Source of the DNA: Nitrospira sp.
GTDB taxonomy: Bacteria > Nitrospirota > Nitrospiria > Nitrospirales > Nitrospiraceae
Direction of reading: 5' to 3'
Length of the DNA: 64,000 nt
NCBI GenBank assembly: GCA_005116965.1
Contig: SWDG01000006.1
Location: 845,159 to 909,158, forward strand
The notes beneath the pieces are model-generated. The model was not told the DNA's origin. It searched no databases and saw nothing but the letters and a program-made list of their open reading frames with translations. The translations under genes were made by a program, and so were the position numbers. Below, piece after piece: positions 56,808 through 64,000 of this stretch. Each line of letters opens with the position of its first letter. Positions within the stretch are counted from its first letter, which is position 1.

Positions 56808-57871
56808 TTCTGAAGGACAAGACTATTTTGGTGACCGGCGGCACTGGTTCTATGGGCAAGAAACTGGTGCATCGCTTGCTCACTGGCGAGTTGGGAACTC
56901 CCAAGAAGGTGATCGTCTTGTCTCGGGATGAAGCCAAGCAACATGAGATGAGGATGTCCTATCTCCATCGGAGGGTGACGACTGACGAGGTGATCTTCAA
57001 TAATTTTATGAATGTGTTGGAGTTCAGGATCGGCGATGTGCGTCGGTACGAGGATGTCTGTTCTGCAGTCAAGCACACCGATGTCGTGATCAATGCCGCG
57101 GCGCTCAAACAAGTTCCGACATGCGAATACTTTCCTCTGCAAGCTGTTTTGACCAACTGCCTGGGGGCATCCAACATCGTTCGAGCAATTGAGGAGCAGG
57201 GATATCCCGTCGGGACGGTCATCGGGATCAGTACCGATAAAGCATGCAAGCCGGTGAATGTGATGGGCATGACCAAAGCCGTGCAGGAACGCGTGTTTGT
57301 GGCCGCCAATATCTTGAACCCTCTCACCCGCTTCGTCTGTGTCCGGTATGGCAATGTCCTTGCATCCAGAGGATCGGTCATCCCGCTCTTTCATGATCAG
57401 ATCAAGAACGGAGGGCCGGTGACGATTACGTCGCCGGAGATGACACGGTTTCTTCTCAGCCTGGATGATGCCGTGGATACTGTTTTTTCTACCTTGCGGG
57501 ATGCACGACGAGGGGAGACCTATATTCCTCGTGCTCCGTCGGCCACGGTCATGAATATCGCGCGCGCATTAATCGGGCAGCGTGACCTCTCTATCCAAAC
57601 AATTGGAGTCCGTCCTGGGGAGAAACTTCATGAGATCTTGATCTCTGAGGAGGAATTTCATCACTGTGTCCAGCGGGGAGCCTACTACGCTATTCACCCC
57701 ATGCTCCCCGAACTGAGGCAGGACTCGGTATCCGAGCCTAATGCATTGGTCAAAGAGTACAGTTCCGGTGACGAGGTTCTCGATCTTGCCGGCACGACTG
57801 CCTTACTCAAGAAGCACCGCCTCCTGGTTGAAGATGGTGATTCGGGTGATGGCGTCGAGCTTCTGCGCTAA
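56804..57871 (+). CDS. UDP-GlcNAc 4,6-dehydratase/5-epimerase (FnlA/CapE/WbjB type)
   Basis: The 355 residues begin with ILVTGGTGSMGKKLVHRLL (Rossmann glycines) and contain ISTDKACKPVNVMGMTKA, the catalytic Thr-Asp-Lys/Met-x3-Lys pattern of the inverting dehydratases. It forms the 4-keto-6-deoxy-L-arabino intermediate from UDP-GlcNAc. Together with the preceding reductase and following 2-epimerase it makes a complete route to UDP-L-FucNAc or UDP-L-QuiNAc. Start overlaps the reductase stop by 4 bases; 36 bases to the next gene. Confidence 0.9.
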   Translation: MILKDKTILVTGGTGSMGKKLVHRLLTGELGTPKKVIVLSRDEAKQHEMRMSYLHRRVTTDEVIFNNFMNVLEFRIGDVRRYEDVCSAVKHTDVVINAAALKQVPTCEYFPLQAVLTNCLGASNIVRAIEEQGYPVGTVIGISTDKACKPVNVMGMTKAVQERVFVAANILNPLTRFVCVRYGNVLASRGSVIPLFHDQIKNGGPVTITSPEMTRFLLSLDDAVDTVFSTLRDARRGETYIPRAPSATVMNIARALIGQRDLSIQTIGVRPGEKLHEILISEEEFHHCVQRGAYYAIHPMLPELRQDSVSEPNALVKEYSSGDEVLDLAGTTALLKKHRLLVEDGDSGDGVELLR

Positions 57872-57907
57872 CCGCATCGGTCGCGTTATGCTTGAACGTA
57901 TCTATTT

Positions 57908-59035
57908 ATGACGTCGATGAAGGTCATGACGATCATCGGGACTCGTCCTGAGGTCATCAAGTTATGTCGAGTCATCCGGAAGCTCGATCAGCATGCCAGG
58001 CATGTCCTTGTCCATACCGGTCAGAATCACGATTACGAATTGAACCAGATATTTTTCGATCAGCTCGAGATCAGAAAGCCTGACCATTTTCTCAACGTCG
58101 CGGGTGGGACATTAGGAGAGACGTTGGGGAACATATTGGCGCGGGCCTACGACCTGATGGTGGTAGAACGGCCGGACGCTCTGCTCCTGTTGGGGGATAC
58201 GAACAGTTGCCTGGCCGCGATTGTCGCCAAGCGTTTAAAGATTCCAATCTTCCATATGGAAGCGGGCAACCGATGTTTTGATCAGCGGGTTCCCGAAGAG
58301 CTGAATCGGAAGGTCGTTGACCATCTCAGCGACATCAACCTTACGTACAGCGATCATGCCCGGGAGTATCTCCTGCGCGAAGGACTGTCGCCGGATCGAG
58401 TGATCAAGACCGGCAGTCCGATGTCCGAGGTGCTCTCCCATTATCGAGATCACATCGATCAGTCGGATGTGCTGGCAAGGATGCGATTGATGCCCTTGGA
58501 GTACTTCGTGGTCAGCACCCATCGAGAGGAAAATGTTGATTCAGATCGGCACGTGCATCAACTAGTTGATCTGCTTCATGGAATTGCCGAGACGTACGGG
58601 AAACGGATTGTGTTCTCCGTTCATCCCCGAACGAAATCGCGGATCGATTCTGCTACCATCATCCTCCCCGCATTGGTTGAGCTCCATAAGCCGTTCGGGT
58701 TCTTCGACTACGTGAGTTTGCAGCGTCAGGCTCATGCCGTGATTTCGGATAGTGGTACGATCACAGAAGAGTCGTCCATCCTCAATTTCCCTGCTGTCAA
58801 TATTCGTGAGACCCATGAACGTCCTGAAGGCATGGAGGAAGGGGCCGTGATGATGACGGGGCTTGATCGCACGCGGGTCCTGCAGGCCTTGTCGATCGTG
58901 GAGACACAGCCTCGTGGAGACCAGCGCCTGTTACGAATCGTGAAGGATTACGATGTCGCCAATGTGTCGGAGAAGATCGTTCGCATTATTCTCAGCTATA
59001 CCGATTACGTCAATCGACTTGTTTGGCACCAGTGA
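57908..59035 (+). CDS. UDP-N-acetylglucosamine 2-epimerase-type enzyme (WecB/FnlC type)
   Basis: Non-hydrolysing 2-epimerase, 375 residues: IIGTRPEVIKL at the N terminus, HTGQNHDYELNQIFF, GDTNSCLAA, FHMEAGNRCFDQRVPEE and SDSGTITEES are all characteristic. Position at the end of the dehydratase-reductase pair suggests the FnlC/CapG/WbjD role (last step of L-aminosugar synthesis) rather than ManNAc formation. Both reactions share the same fold, so the choice is by context. Confidence 0.9.
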   Translation: MTSMKVMTIIGTRPEVIKLCRVIRKLDQHARHVLVHTGQNHDYELNQIFFDQLEIRKPDHFLNVAGGTLGETLGNILARAYDLMVVERPDALLLLGDTNSCLAAIVAKRLKIPIFHMEAGNRCFDQRVPEELNRKVVDHLSDINLTYSDHAREYLLREGLSPDRVIKTGSPMSEVLSHYRDHIDQSDVLARMRLMPLEYFVVSTHREENVDSDRHVHQLVDLLHGIAETYGKRIVFSVHPRTKSRIDSATIILPALVELHKPFGFFDYVSLQRQAHAVISDSGTITEESSILNFPAVNIRETHERPEGMEEGAVMMTGLDRTRVLQALSIVETQPRGDQRLLRIVKDYDVANVSEKIVRIILSYTDYVNRLVWHQ

Positions 59036-59053
59036 ACAGGTATCCGACGGACT

Positions 59054-60046
59054 GTGGCCAACCGAATTCTGGTGACAGGGGCTAAGGGGTTTGTGGGCTC
59101 GGCACTCTGCCGTCGCCTTCAGGATTCCGGATGCCTTGTCAGGGGGGCACTACGAGAAACGGCGCGGTGCTCTTCTCATGACGGTTCAACACACGATGGT
59201 ATTGAGTGGGTGATCCTGCATGATCAATCTAGCGAGGAGCAGACAAGGCAGAGTTTGAAGGGCGTGGAGGTGATCATTCATCTGGCTGCGCGGGTCCATG
59301 TCATGGCTGATACTTCGGCCGATCCCCTTCACGAATTTCGGAAGGTCAACGTAGTCTGGACCGAACGGTTGGCGCGGACGGCTACTGCTGAAGGTGTTCG
59401 TCGATTCGTGTATCTGAGCTCGATCAAGGTGAACGGCGAACAGAGCATGATCCCGTTTACGGAACGGGACCTTCCAAATCCGCAAGGCGCTTATGGGAGG
59501 TCTAAGTGGGAGGCCGAACAGGCTCTGGCGATGGTGTCATCCCAGACGGGCCTGGAGACCGTCGTGATTCGGTCGCCGCTCGTCTATGGACCAGGCGTTG
59601 GGGGGAATTTTCTACAATTACTGAACTTTCTGGAGAAGGGTATTCCGCTGCCGCTCGCAGGAGTTGAAAATCGTCGCAGTCTGATCTATCGAGGAAACTT
59701 GGTCGATGCCCTCTCCTGCTGTGTCCACGGCCGGTTGGCCGCAGGACAGACCTATCTCATCAGCGATGGGGAAGATCTCTCTACTCCTGAATTGATTCGA
59801 CGACTTGGCAAAGCGCTGGAATTCTCGGCATGTCTCTGGCCACTGCCTCTCTCGATGCTCTGTGGTATCGGACAGCTCATTGGAAAGCAGGCAGTGTTTG
59901 ACCGACTGCTTAGATCGCTCCAAGTCGACTCGTCGAAAATCAGAAAGGGGTTGGACTGGCATCCTCCCTTTTCTGTCGACCAAGGTCTTGCTGAGACGGC
60001 GACCTGGTTCCGGGCTAGAACAACTAACCGGAGCATGGTTTCCTAA
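59054..60046 (+). CDS. NAD-dependent epimerase/dehydratase family protein (WbpV-like)
   Basis: From GTG 59054, 330 residues. Rossmann motif VTGAKGFVGSAL, and YGRSKWEAEQAL carries the YxxxK catalytic pair. A gene of this kind is commonly paired with a WbpL/WecA-type transferase, as in Pseudomonas aeruginosa O6, where WbpV reduces a 4-keto sugar to UDP-D-QuiNAc or FucNAc for initiation. Here the pair is conserved with 150 bases between. Exact product not shown. Confidence 0.85.
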   Translation: MANRILVTGAKGFVGSALCRRLQDSGCLVRGALRETARCSSHDGSTHDGIEWVILHDQSSEEQTRQSLKGVEVIIHLAARVHVMADTSADPLHEFRKVNVVWTERLARTATAEGVRRFVYLSSIKVNGEQSMIPFTERDLPNPQGAYGRSKWEAEQALAMVSSQTGLETVVIRSPLVYGPGVGGNFLQLLNFLEKGIPLPLAGVENRRSLIYRGNLVDALSCCVHGRLAAGQTYLISDGEDLSTPELIRRLGKALEFSACLWPLPLSMLCGIGQLIGKQAVFDRLLRSLQVDSSKIRKGLDWHPPFSVDQGLAETATWFRARTTNRSMVS

Positions 60047-60196
60047 CGCAGGATGTAGATCAGTCGTGATGCGGCATCGGCCATTGCGCCAGTTTCGTCT
60101 CGCCGTAACAAAGCCACGACCAGCGAGGGTGGAGTTCGTTCGCACATCGCAGTGACAAGTCGAGACAATGATTCAAACGCATAACATGGGCCGGGA

Positions 60197-61348
60197 ATGA
60201 TGGTTGCCTTTCCGGCTGTCATCGCCTTTGTCGTCGCGTGGTGGCTTACGGGCAGGTTCTGTTCCCCACGAGCATATTTTTCCATTCTCGCTCTCCCCAA
60301 TGATCGAACACTACATTCTAGGCCGACCCCGCAGACGGGAGGGATGGCCATCATCGCCAGTGTGGTCATCAGTCTTGTTGCCGCCGCGAGTGTGTTTGCC
60401 ATTACGCAGCCGTCGAAAGTTCTGTTGCCGAAAGGAGTGGCCTCAGGGAGCCTCTGGATTGTGCTAGCCATGCTCCTCGTCTTCGTGGTGTCCTTCATCG
60501 ACGATTGTATCGGTCTTCGTGCCAGCCTCCGCCTGGGCGTGCAAGCCGCCGCCGCGCTTATCGTTGTTGTGGGGGTTGGGCTGGCTCTATCCTCGGTCCC
60601 GTTACCTGGGGGATTGCTGATTCCCATGGGATTCGTGGCAGCTCCAGTGAGCGCCCTCTTCTTGATCTGGATGGCGAACCTCTACAACTTCATGGACGGG
60701 ATGGACGGATTTTCTGGCGGGATGACAGCTATCGGCTTTGGATTTCTTGCCTATTTTGGATGGGAGGCCGGATCTCCCGTCATGCTCATGATCGCCATAT
60801 TCGTCGCCATGAGTGCGCTAGGGTTTCTTGTCCATAATTTCCCGCCGGCTCGCATCTTCATGGGCGATGCCGGGAGTATCACGCTTGGCTTCTTAGCGGG
60901 GACGCTGATGCTCTTAGGTGTGCGCGATGGGATATTTGAGTTTTGGGTTCCCATCATCCTCTTTTCCCCGTTCATCTTGGACGCAACAGTGACGGTACTC
61001 AGACGAGCGCTCCGTTTTGAGAAGATCTGGGAAGCTCATCGCCAACACTATTATCAGCGGCTGGTGTTGAATGGATGGAGCCATCGCCGGACGGTACTTG
61101 CAGAGTATGGAGTGATGCTGCTCTGCGGAGGACTGGCCGTTCTCTATCATCACTCAACTGAAAATGGGAAGCTCGCTATTTTAGGGGCATGGCTGGTCAT
61201 GTTTCTTGTGTTGGGGAGATTCGTGAAGTGGTTGGAGCAAAGACAAGCAGTTTCTCGTCCTGTTCGGAGTTCAAGGACGGGAAGCGAGGTACACAACGTA
61301 CAGACGGTGTCAGCCGAAGAATCCCAGAGCGTGACCGTCAAAACCTAG
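60197..61348 (+). CDS. Undecaprenyl-phosphate sugar phosphotransferase (WecA/WbpL type)
   Basis: Initiates O-unit assembly by transferring a HexNAc-1-phosphate to undecaprenyl phosphate. The 383 residues have about 10-11 membrane segments and the MraY/WecA signatures: QTGGMAI near the N terminus, SFIDDCIGL (Asp-Asp), NLYNFMDGMDG and HNFPPARIFMGDAGS. ATG 60197 is the first of a Met-Met pair. Basic C-terminal tail after residue 350. Followed by a decayed methyltransferase gene. Confidence 0.92.
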   Translation: MMVAFPAVIAFVVAWWLTGRFCSPRAYFSILALPNDRTLHSRPTPQTGGMAIIASVVISLVAAASVFAITQPSKVLLPKGVASGSLWIVLAMLLVFVVSFIDDCIGLRASLRLGVQAAAALIVVVGVGLALSSVPLPGGLLIPMGFVAAPVSALFLIWMANLYNFMDGMDGFSGGMTAIGFGFLAYFGWEAGSPVMLMIAIFVAMSALGFLVHNFPPARIFMGDAGSITLGFLAGTLMLLGVRDGIFEFWVPIILFSPFILDATVTVLRRALRFEKIWEAHRQHYYQRLVLNGWSHRRTVLAEYGVMLLCGGLAVLYHHSTENGKLAILGAWLVMFLVLGRFVKWLEQRQAVSRPVRSSRTGSEVHNVQTVSAEESQSVTVKT

Positions 61349-61355
61349 CGCAACC

Positions 61356-61786
61356 ATGCTCGATGTGGGCACCGGACAAGGTGTGGTGCTCTCATTTGTG
61401 ACCGAACTGGGTCAGGAGTGTCATGTGCCTGATGTATCGGATACGTACGTGAAAGGTATCATGTTTCAGCTTCGCAATATGGGAGCAGACGCGATCCCCT
61501 ATCCAGCCGGATCTTTCGATGCGCTGACTATGCTGAGCACTGCTTTCATGCAATCCTGATCGTGCGCAAAGGGACGTCGTATTACCCCCTCCGATATGAC
61601 ATTGAGTTTTCAAAGGGTGGGTTGGAGCTGCCGTTGCAGGTTTCAGGGTTCCAACGATACGATGTTTCTTTCCTCAAGTCGCGACGCGATCCGGAGGGAA
61701 TTCCACACGCGCGATCAGCAGGTACGGTTGTCAAAGACATGTGGCCCTTATTTCAAAACGCTCTGATTGCTTTCGCCTATACGTGA
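61356..61786 (+). pseudogene. Remnant of a SAM methyltransferase gene
   Basis: Fills the 437-base space between the WecA-type gene and the ligase. One frame (61356-61559) begins with a class I motif (MLDVGTGQGVV) and continues to SFDALTMLST, where the usual EHL motif is replaced by a different tail and a stop. A second frame (61562-61786) resembles a C-terminal end (LELPLQVSGFQRYDVSFLKSRR). The sequence before motif I and the central part are missing. The 1-base TGATG overlap with the ligase start suggests that the gene was once translationally coupled. Confidence 0.6.
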
Positions 61787-63009
61787 TGGACTGGCGGTTT
61801 GACAGACTCCAGTCGCACACGAGACGAGCCGCAGGTTGGACGACAACCGCGCTCGGATTGACCATTCCGATGTGGGTGGTAGCGGACGGTGTGCTTGTCG
61901 TGCTGCTTGGTGTGTGCTGGCTTGCCAGTGGAGAATGGCGGGAACGGGTTCGTCGAGTTGTCGCGAACCCCGTCGCATTGAGCGCGTTGTTGTTATTCGG
62001 GTGGTTGCTGGCAGGATCTTTATGGGGATTGGGGTCTCTCAATGAACGACTGCTCGCCGTGAAGAAATATGCCGATCTCCTGCTGATCCCTCTCTTGATT
62101 TCGATGGCGGTTGATGTGCAAGAGCGAAATCGAGCGATCTTATTCTTGGGGATCTCATTAGTTGTGACCTTGGTGTTGTCGCTCGTATTGGGTTCGGGAG
62201 CTCTTCAGACTGGCTGGGTGATTGGTTGTGATCCCTCCAACCCATGCGTATTCAAGAGACACATCACTCATAACGTGCTGATGGCTTTTGGTGCACTGTT
62301 GTTTACCGTCTTGGCTTGGAGGTCTCGCGACAGACGAGCACGATGGGGGTGGGGGCTTGTCTCACTGTTGGCCGCGAGCAATGTCTTATTGATGGTGCAT
62401 GGCCGAACCGGTTATGTGGTGCTTGCAGGACTGACCGTGTTGGCGCTCCACGCAGTATTCGGCTGGCGAGGCGTGGCAGGATCCGTGACTGCTCTCGCGC
62501 TCGTATTCAGCGGAGCCTATCAGGTCTCGACCAGTTTTCATGATCGGGTGAATCTGACCTTGTCCAATGTGACACAAGGGATCTCTGCCAGTGGAGATCT
62601 TGCGACACAGGAGCGCGTAGAGTTCTATCAATACACGGTGAAAATCATTGAGGATCATCCCCTGATGGGCGTCGGTACCGGTGGGTTCGCACAGGCCTAC
62701 GCGGTATATGCCAAACAAGCCGGCGTGTCGGTTCCCAGTCACCCCCACAGTCAGTATCTTTTTATCATGGCACAAGTTGGAGTCGTCGGGCTTGGTCTGT
62801 TGCTCTGGCTTTTTGTGCAGCAGTGGCGATCGACACTCCTGGTCGGAGATGTAACCTATGGGTTGCTCGCAAGAGGTTTGGTGCTCATCATGGCGGTTGG
62901 GTGCCTCTTCAATGACTTGCTCCTTGATCATACCGAGAAGCTGCTGTACTGCTGGTTTTCCGGGGTGATGTATTCTGGAGTTGATTCACGACTCGGTGCG
63001 AAGACATGA
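61786..63009 (+). CDS. O-antigen ligase/polymerase family membrane protein (WaaL/Wzy-like)
   Basis: ATG at 61786 gives 407 residues with about 11 transmembrane helices. The large periplasmic loop contains GVGTGGFAQAYAVYA and SVPSHPHSQYLFIMAQVGV, the Wzy_C domain pattern with the conserved histidines. Such proteins either polymerise O-units or join them to the lipid A core; sequence alone does not decide. No other Wzy candidate is in the window. ATGA overlap with the following GT2. Confidence 0.88.
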   Translation: MDWRFDRLQSHTRRAAGWTTTALGLTIPMWVVADGVLVVLLGVCWLASGEWRERVRRVVANPVALSALLLFGWLLAGSLWGLGSLNERLLAVKKYADLLLIPLLISMAVDVQERNRAILFLGISLVVTLVLSLVLGSGALQTGWVIGCDPSNPCVFKRHITHNVLMAFGALLFTVLAWRSRDRRARWGWGLVSLLAASNVLLMVHGRTGYVVLAGLTVLALHAVFGWRGVAGSVTALALVFSGAYQVSTSFHDRVNLTLSNVTQGISASGDLATQERVEFYQYTVKIIEDHPLMGVGTGGFAQAYAVYAKQAGVSVPSHPHSQYLFIMAQVGVVGLGLLLWLFVQQWRSTLLVGDVTYGLLARGLVLIMAVGCLFNDLLLDHTEKLLYCWFSGVMYSGVDSRLGAKT

Positions 63010-63806
63010 GCCTTTCCGTGTATATCATCGCCTACAACGAAGCGAAGAAGATCGCTGATACCATTAACAGCGTGCTGTGGGCTGATGAAATCATCGTGGC
63101 TGACTCTGCTAGTACCGACGAGACGGTTCGGGTCGCACAGGACTTGGGAGCCCGCGTGGTCCAGATTCCATTCCATGGATTTGGCCATCTACGAAATCAA
63201 GCCATCAAGGCCTGTACGCATGAATGGATTTTTAGCCTCGATACTGACGAACAGTGTACACCGGAGGTCCGTGATGAAGTTCTCATGATCCTTTCCGGGA
63301 CTCCCGCGCACGACGCCTATCTTGTGCCGAGGCGGAATTATTTCATGGGTCGCTGGATCAAGCATTCCGGCTGGTATCCGAACTTTCGCCAACCGCAATT
63401 GTTCAGGAAAGGATCTATGAAATACGTGGAGTCTCCTGTCCACGAGGGGTATGAATTACTGACTGCCAAACCAGTCGGTCGGCTGGAGCATGCGATTTGG
63501 CAGATCCCGTTCAGGGACTTCGAGGAGGTTGTCAAGAAGGCCAACCGGTATTCGTCGCTTGGGGTCCTGAAACTCGCCGATCAACGAGTATCGATGGGGA
63601 CTGCGTTGTTTCACGGCATCTGGTCATTCATCAAACATTATGTGGCGAAGCGAGGGTTTTTGGACGGCTGGCCTGGCTTTGTCATTGCGTTTGGAAATTT
63701 CGAGGGAACATTTTATCGGTATGCCAAGCGGTTCGAACAGCAAGAGATGTGGGCGCTTCCCAAACAGGCGCCTCTTCACCGTCGCTGCGACTCACCATCG
63801 AAATGA
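63006..63806 (+). CDS. GT2 family glycosyltransferase (WaaE/KdtX-like)
   Basis: The 266 residues start MSLSVYIIAYNEAKKIADTI, contain DEIIVADSASTDET (donor site) and FSLDTDEQCTPE (DxD). This is the WaaE type, which adds beta-1,4-glucose to heptose I of the LPS core in enterobacteria. The second half has RRNYFMGRWIKHSGWYPN, also typical. Overlaps both neighbours by ATGA. Confidence 0.9.
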   Translation: MSLSVYIIAYNEAKKIADTINSVLWADEIIVADSASTDETVRVAQDLGARVVQIPFHGFGHLRNQAIKACTHEWIFSLDTDEQCTPEVRDEVLMILSGTPAHDAYLVPRRNYFMGRWIKHSGWYPNFRQPQLFRKGSMKYVESPVHEGYELLTAKPVGRLEHAIWQIPFRDFEEVVKKANRYSSLGVLKLADQRVSMGTALFHGIWSFIKHYVAKRGFLDGWPGFVIAFGNFEGTFYRYAKRFEQQEMWALPKQAPLHRRCDSPSK

Positions 63807-64000
63807 AAACAACGGTGATCGTGACGACGTACAATCGTCCTGATGCGCTGGCCGTTGTATTGGAAGGCTACTGTGGCCAAAGCGATCAAGAGTTTGGGCT
63901 TGTGGTTGCAGATGACGGATCGAAAGAGGAGACCGCCGAGGTCGTGCGGCAATTTGTTGGGCGCGCACCATTCCCGCTGACGCATATCTGGCACGAAGAC
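63803..64000 (+). CDS. GT2 family glycosyltransferase (3' partial)
   Basis: Starts with an ATGA overlap at 63803 and runs off the window after 66 codons. The N terminus has VIVTTYNRPDALAVVLEGY and VVADDGSKEET, the inverting GT-A nucleotide-sugar site. The acceptor side lies outside the window, so function is not assignable. Confidence 0.85.
   Translation, partial: MKTTVIVTTYNRPDALAVVLEGYCGQSDQEFGLVVADDGSKEETAEVVRQFVGRAPFPLTHIWHED

Noticed and set aside
60043..60627. A 194-codon minus-strand frame over the start of the WecA-type gene
   Set aside because: It is mostly the antisense of a clear membrane transferase gene. Its end in the 150-base gap reads somewhat protein-like but has no start of its own.

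Overview
The window looks like chromosome of a Nitrospirota bacterium, most likely Nitrospira or a close relative. It combines a Pup-type proteasome operon (mpa, dop, prcB, prcA, pafA), which outside Actinomycetota is found in few phyla, with an unmistakably diderm gene set: bamA, ompH, lpxA, lpxI, lpxB, msbA, waaA, lpxK and heptosyltransferases. Base composition is moderately GC-rich. An AT-richer accessory stretch lies at about 10.6-17.5 kb. The taxonomic call is inference from gene content; no rRNA or tRNA gene was seen.

Layout. (1) 1-3.4 kb: the end of a C-terminal processing protease, a stand-alone helix-hairpin-helix protein, then thiS-thiG-thiE, with a 125-bp palindromic repeat between thiG and thiE. 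(2) 3.5-9.8 kb: the proteasome operon behind a good sigma70-like promoter. All enzymes are present, but no Pup/UBact gene lies in the expected slot between dop and prcB. It is followed by a broken M23 peptidase gene. (3) 10.6-17.5 kb: an accessory islet with a small membrane protein, a membrane-anchored SH3-domain protein, a HEPN-motif protein, a PD-(D/E)XK-type nuclease bounded by integron attC-like sites, and a Fic enzyme flanked by an intact gene and a truncated, frameshifted copy of it. Two exported proteins of unknown function follow. (4) 17.5-24.1 kb, minus strand: galU, lon, thiL, a DUF2062 membrane protein and an HD phosphohydrolase. (5) 24.3-38.9 kb: outer-membrane and lipid A/Kdo/heptose assembly: bamA, an ompH remnant, ompH, fabZ, lpxA, lpxI, an oxidoreductase, lpxB, msbA, a frameshifted acyltransferase, waaA, lpxK, and a waaF-gmhB fusion. 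lpxC, lpxD and the kds genes are not in the window. (6) 39-64 kb: LPS core and O-polysaccharide genes: heptosyltransferases, a winged-helix/Rossmann regulator, a NusG-like antiterminator, two asparagine synthetase-type amidotransferases, a flippase, methyltransferases, glycosyltransferases, an amino-sugar nucleotide trio (L-FucNAc or L-QuiNAc type), a WecA/WbpL-type initiating transferase, and an O-antigen ligase/polymerase family protein. The last gene runs off the window.

How it fits together. The plus-strand part from 24.6 kb onward reads as one surface-biogenesis region. bamA and ompH serve outer-membrane protein assembly. The lpx genes, waaA and msbA make and flip the lipid A-Kdo core. 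The heptose genes extend the core, and the sugar-nucleotide and transferase genes build and attach a polysaccharide. The regulator plus NusG paralog at 42.3-43.5 kb sits at the head of the polysaccharide block and is a plausible control module.

At least five genes are visibly broken: the M23 peptidase, the first ompH copy, a DUF374 acyltransferase at an A9 run, a methyltransferase, and the duplicated fragment next to fic. Whether this is real decay or assembly error cannot be decided from the sequence alone. Coding calls rest on reading the translations and recognising family motifs; no database search was run.
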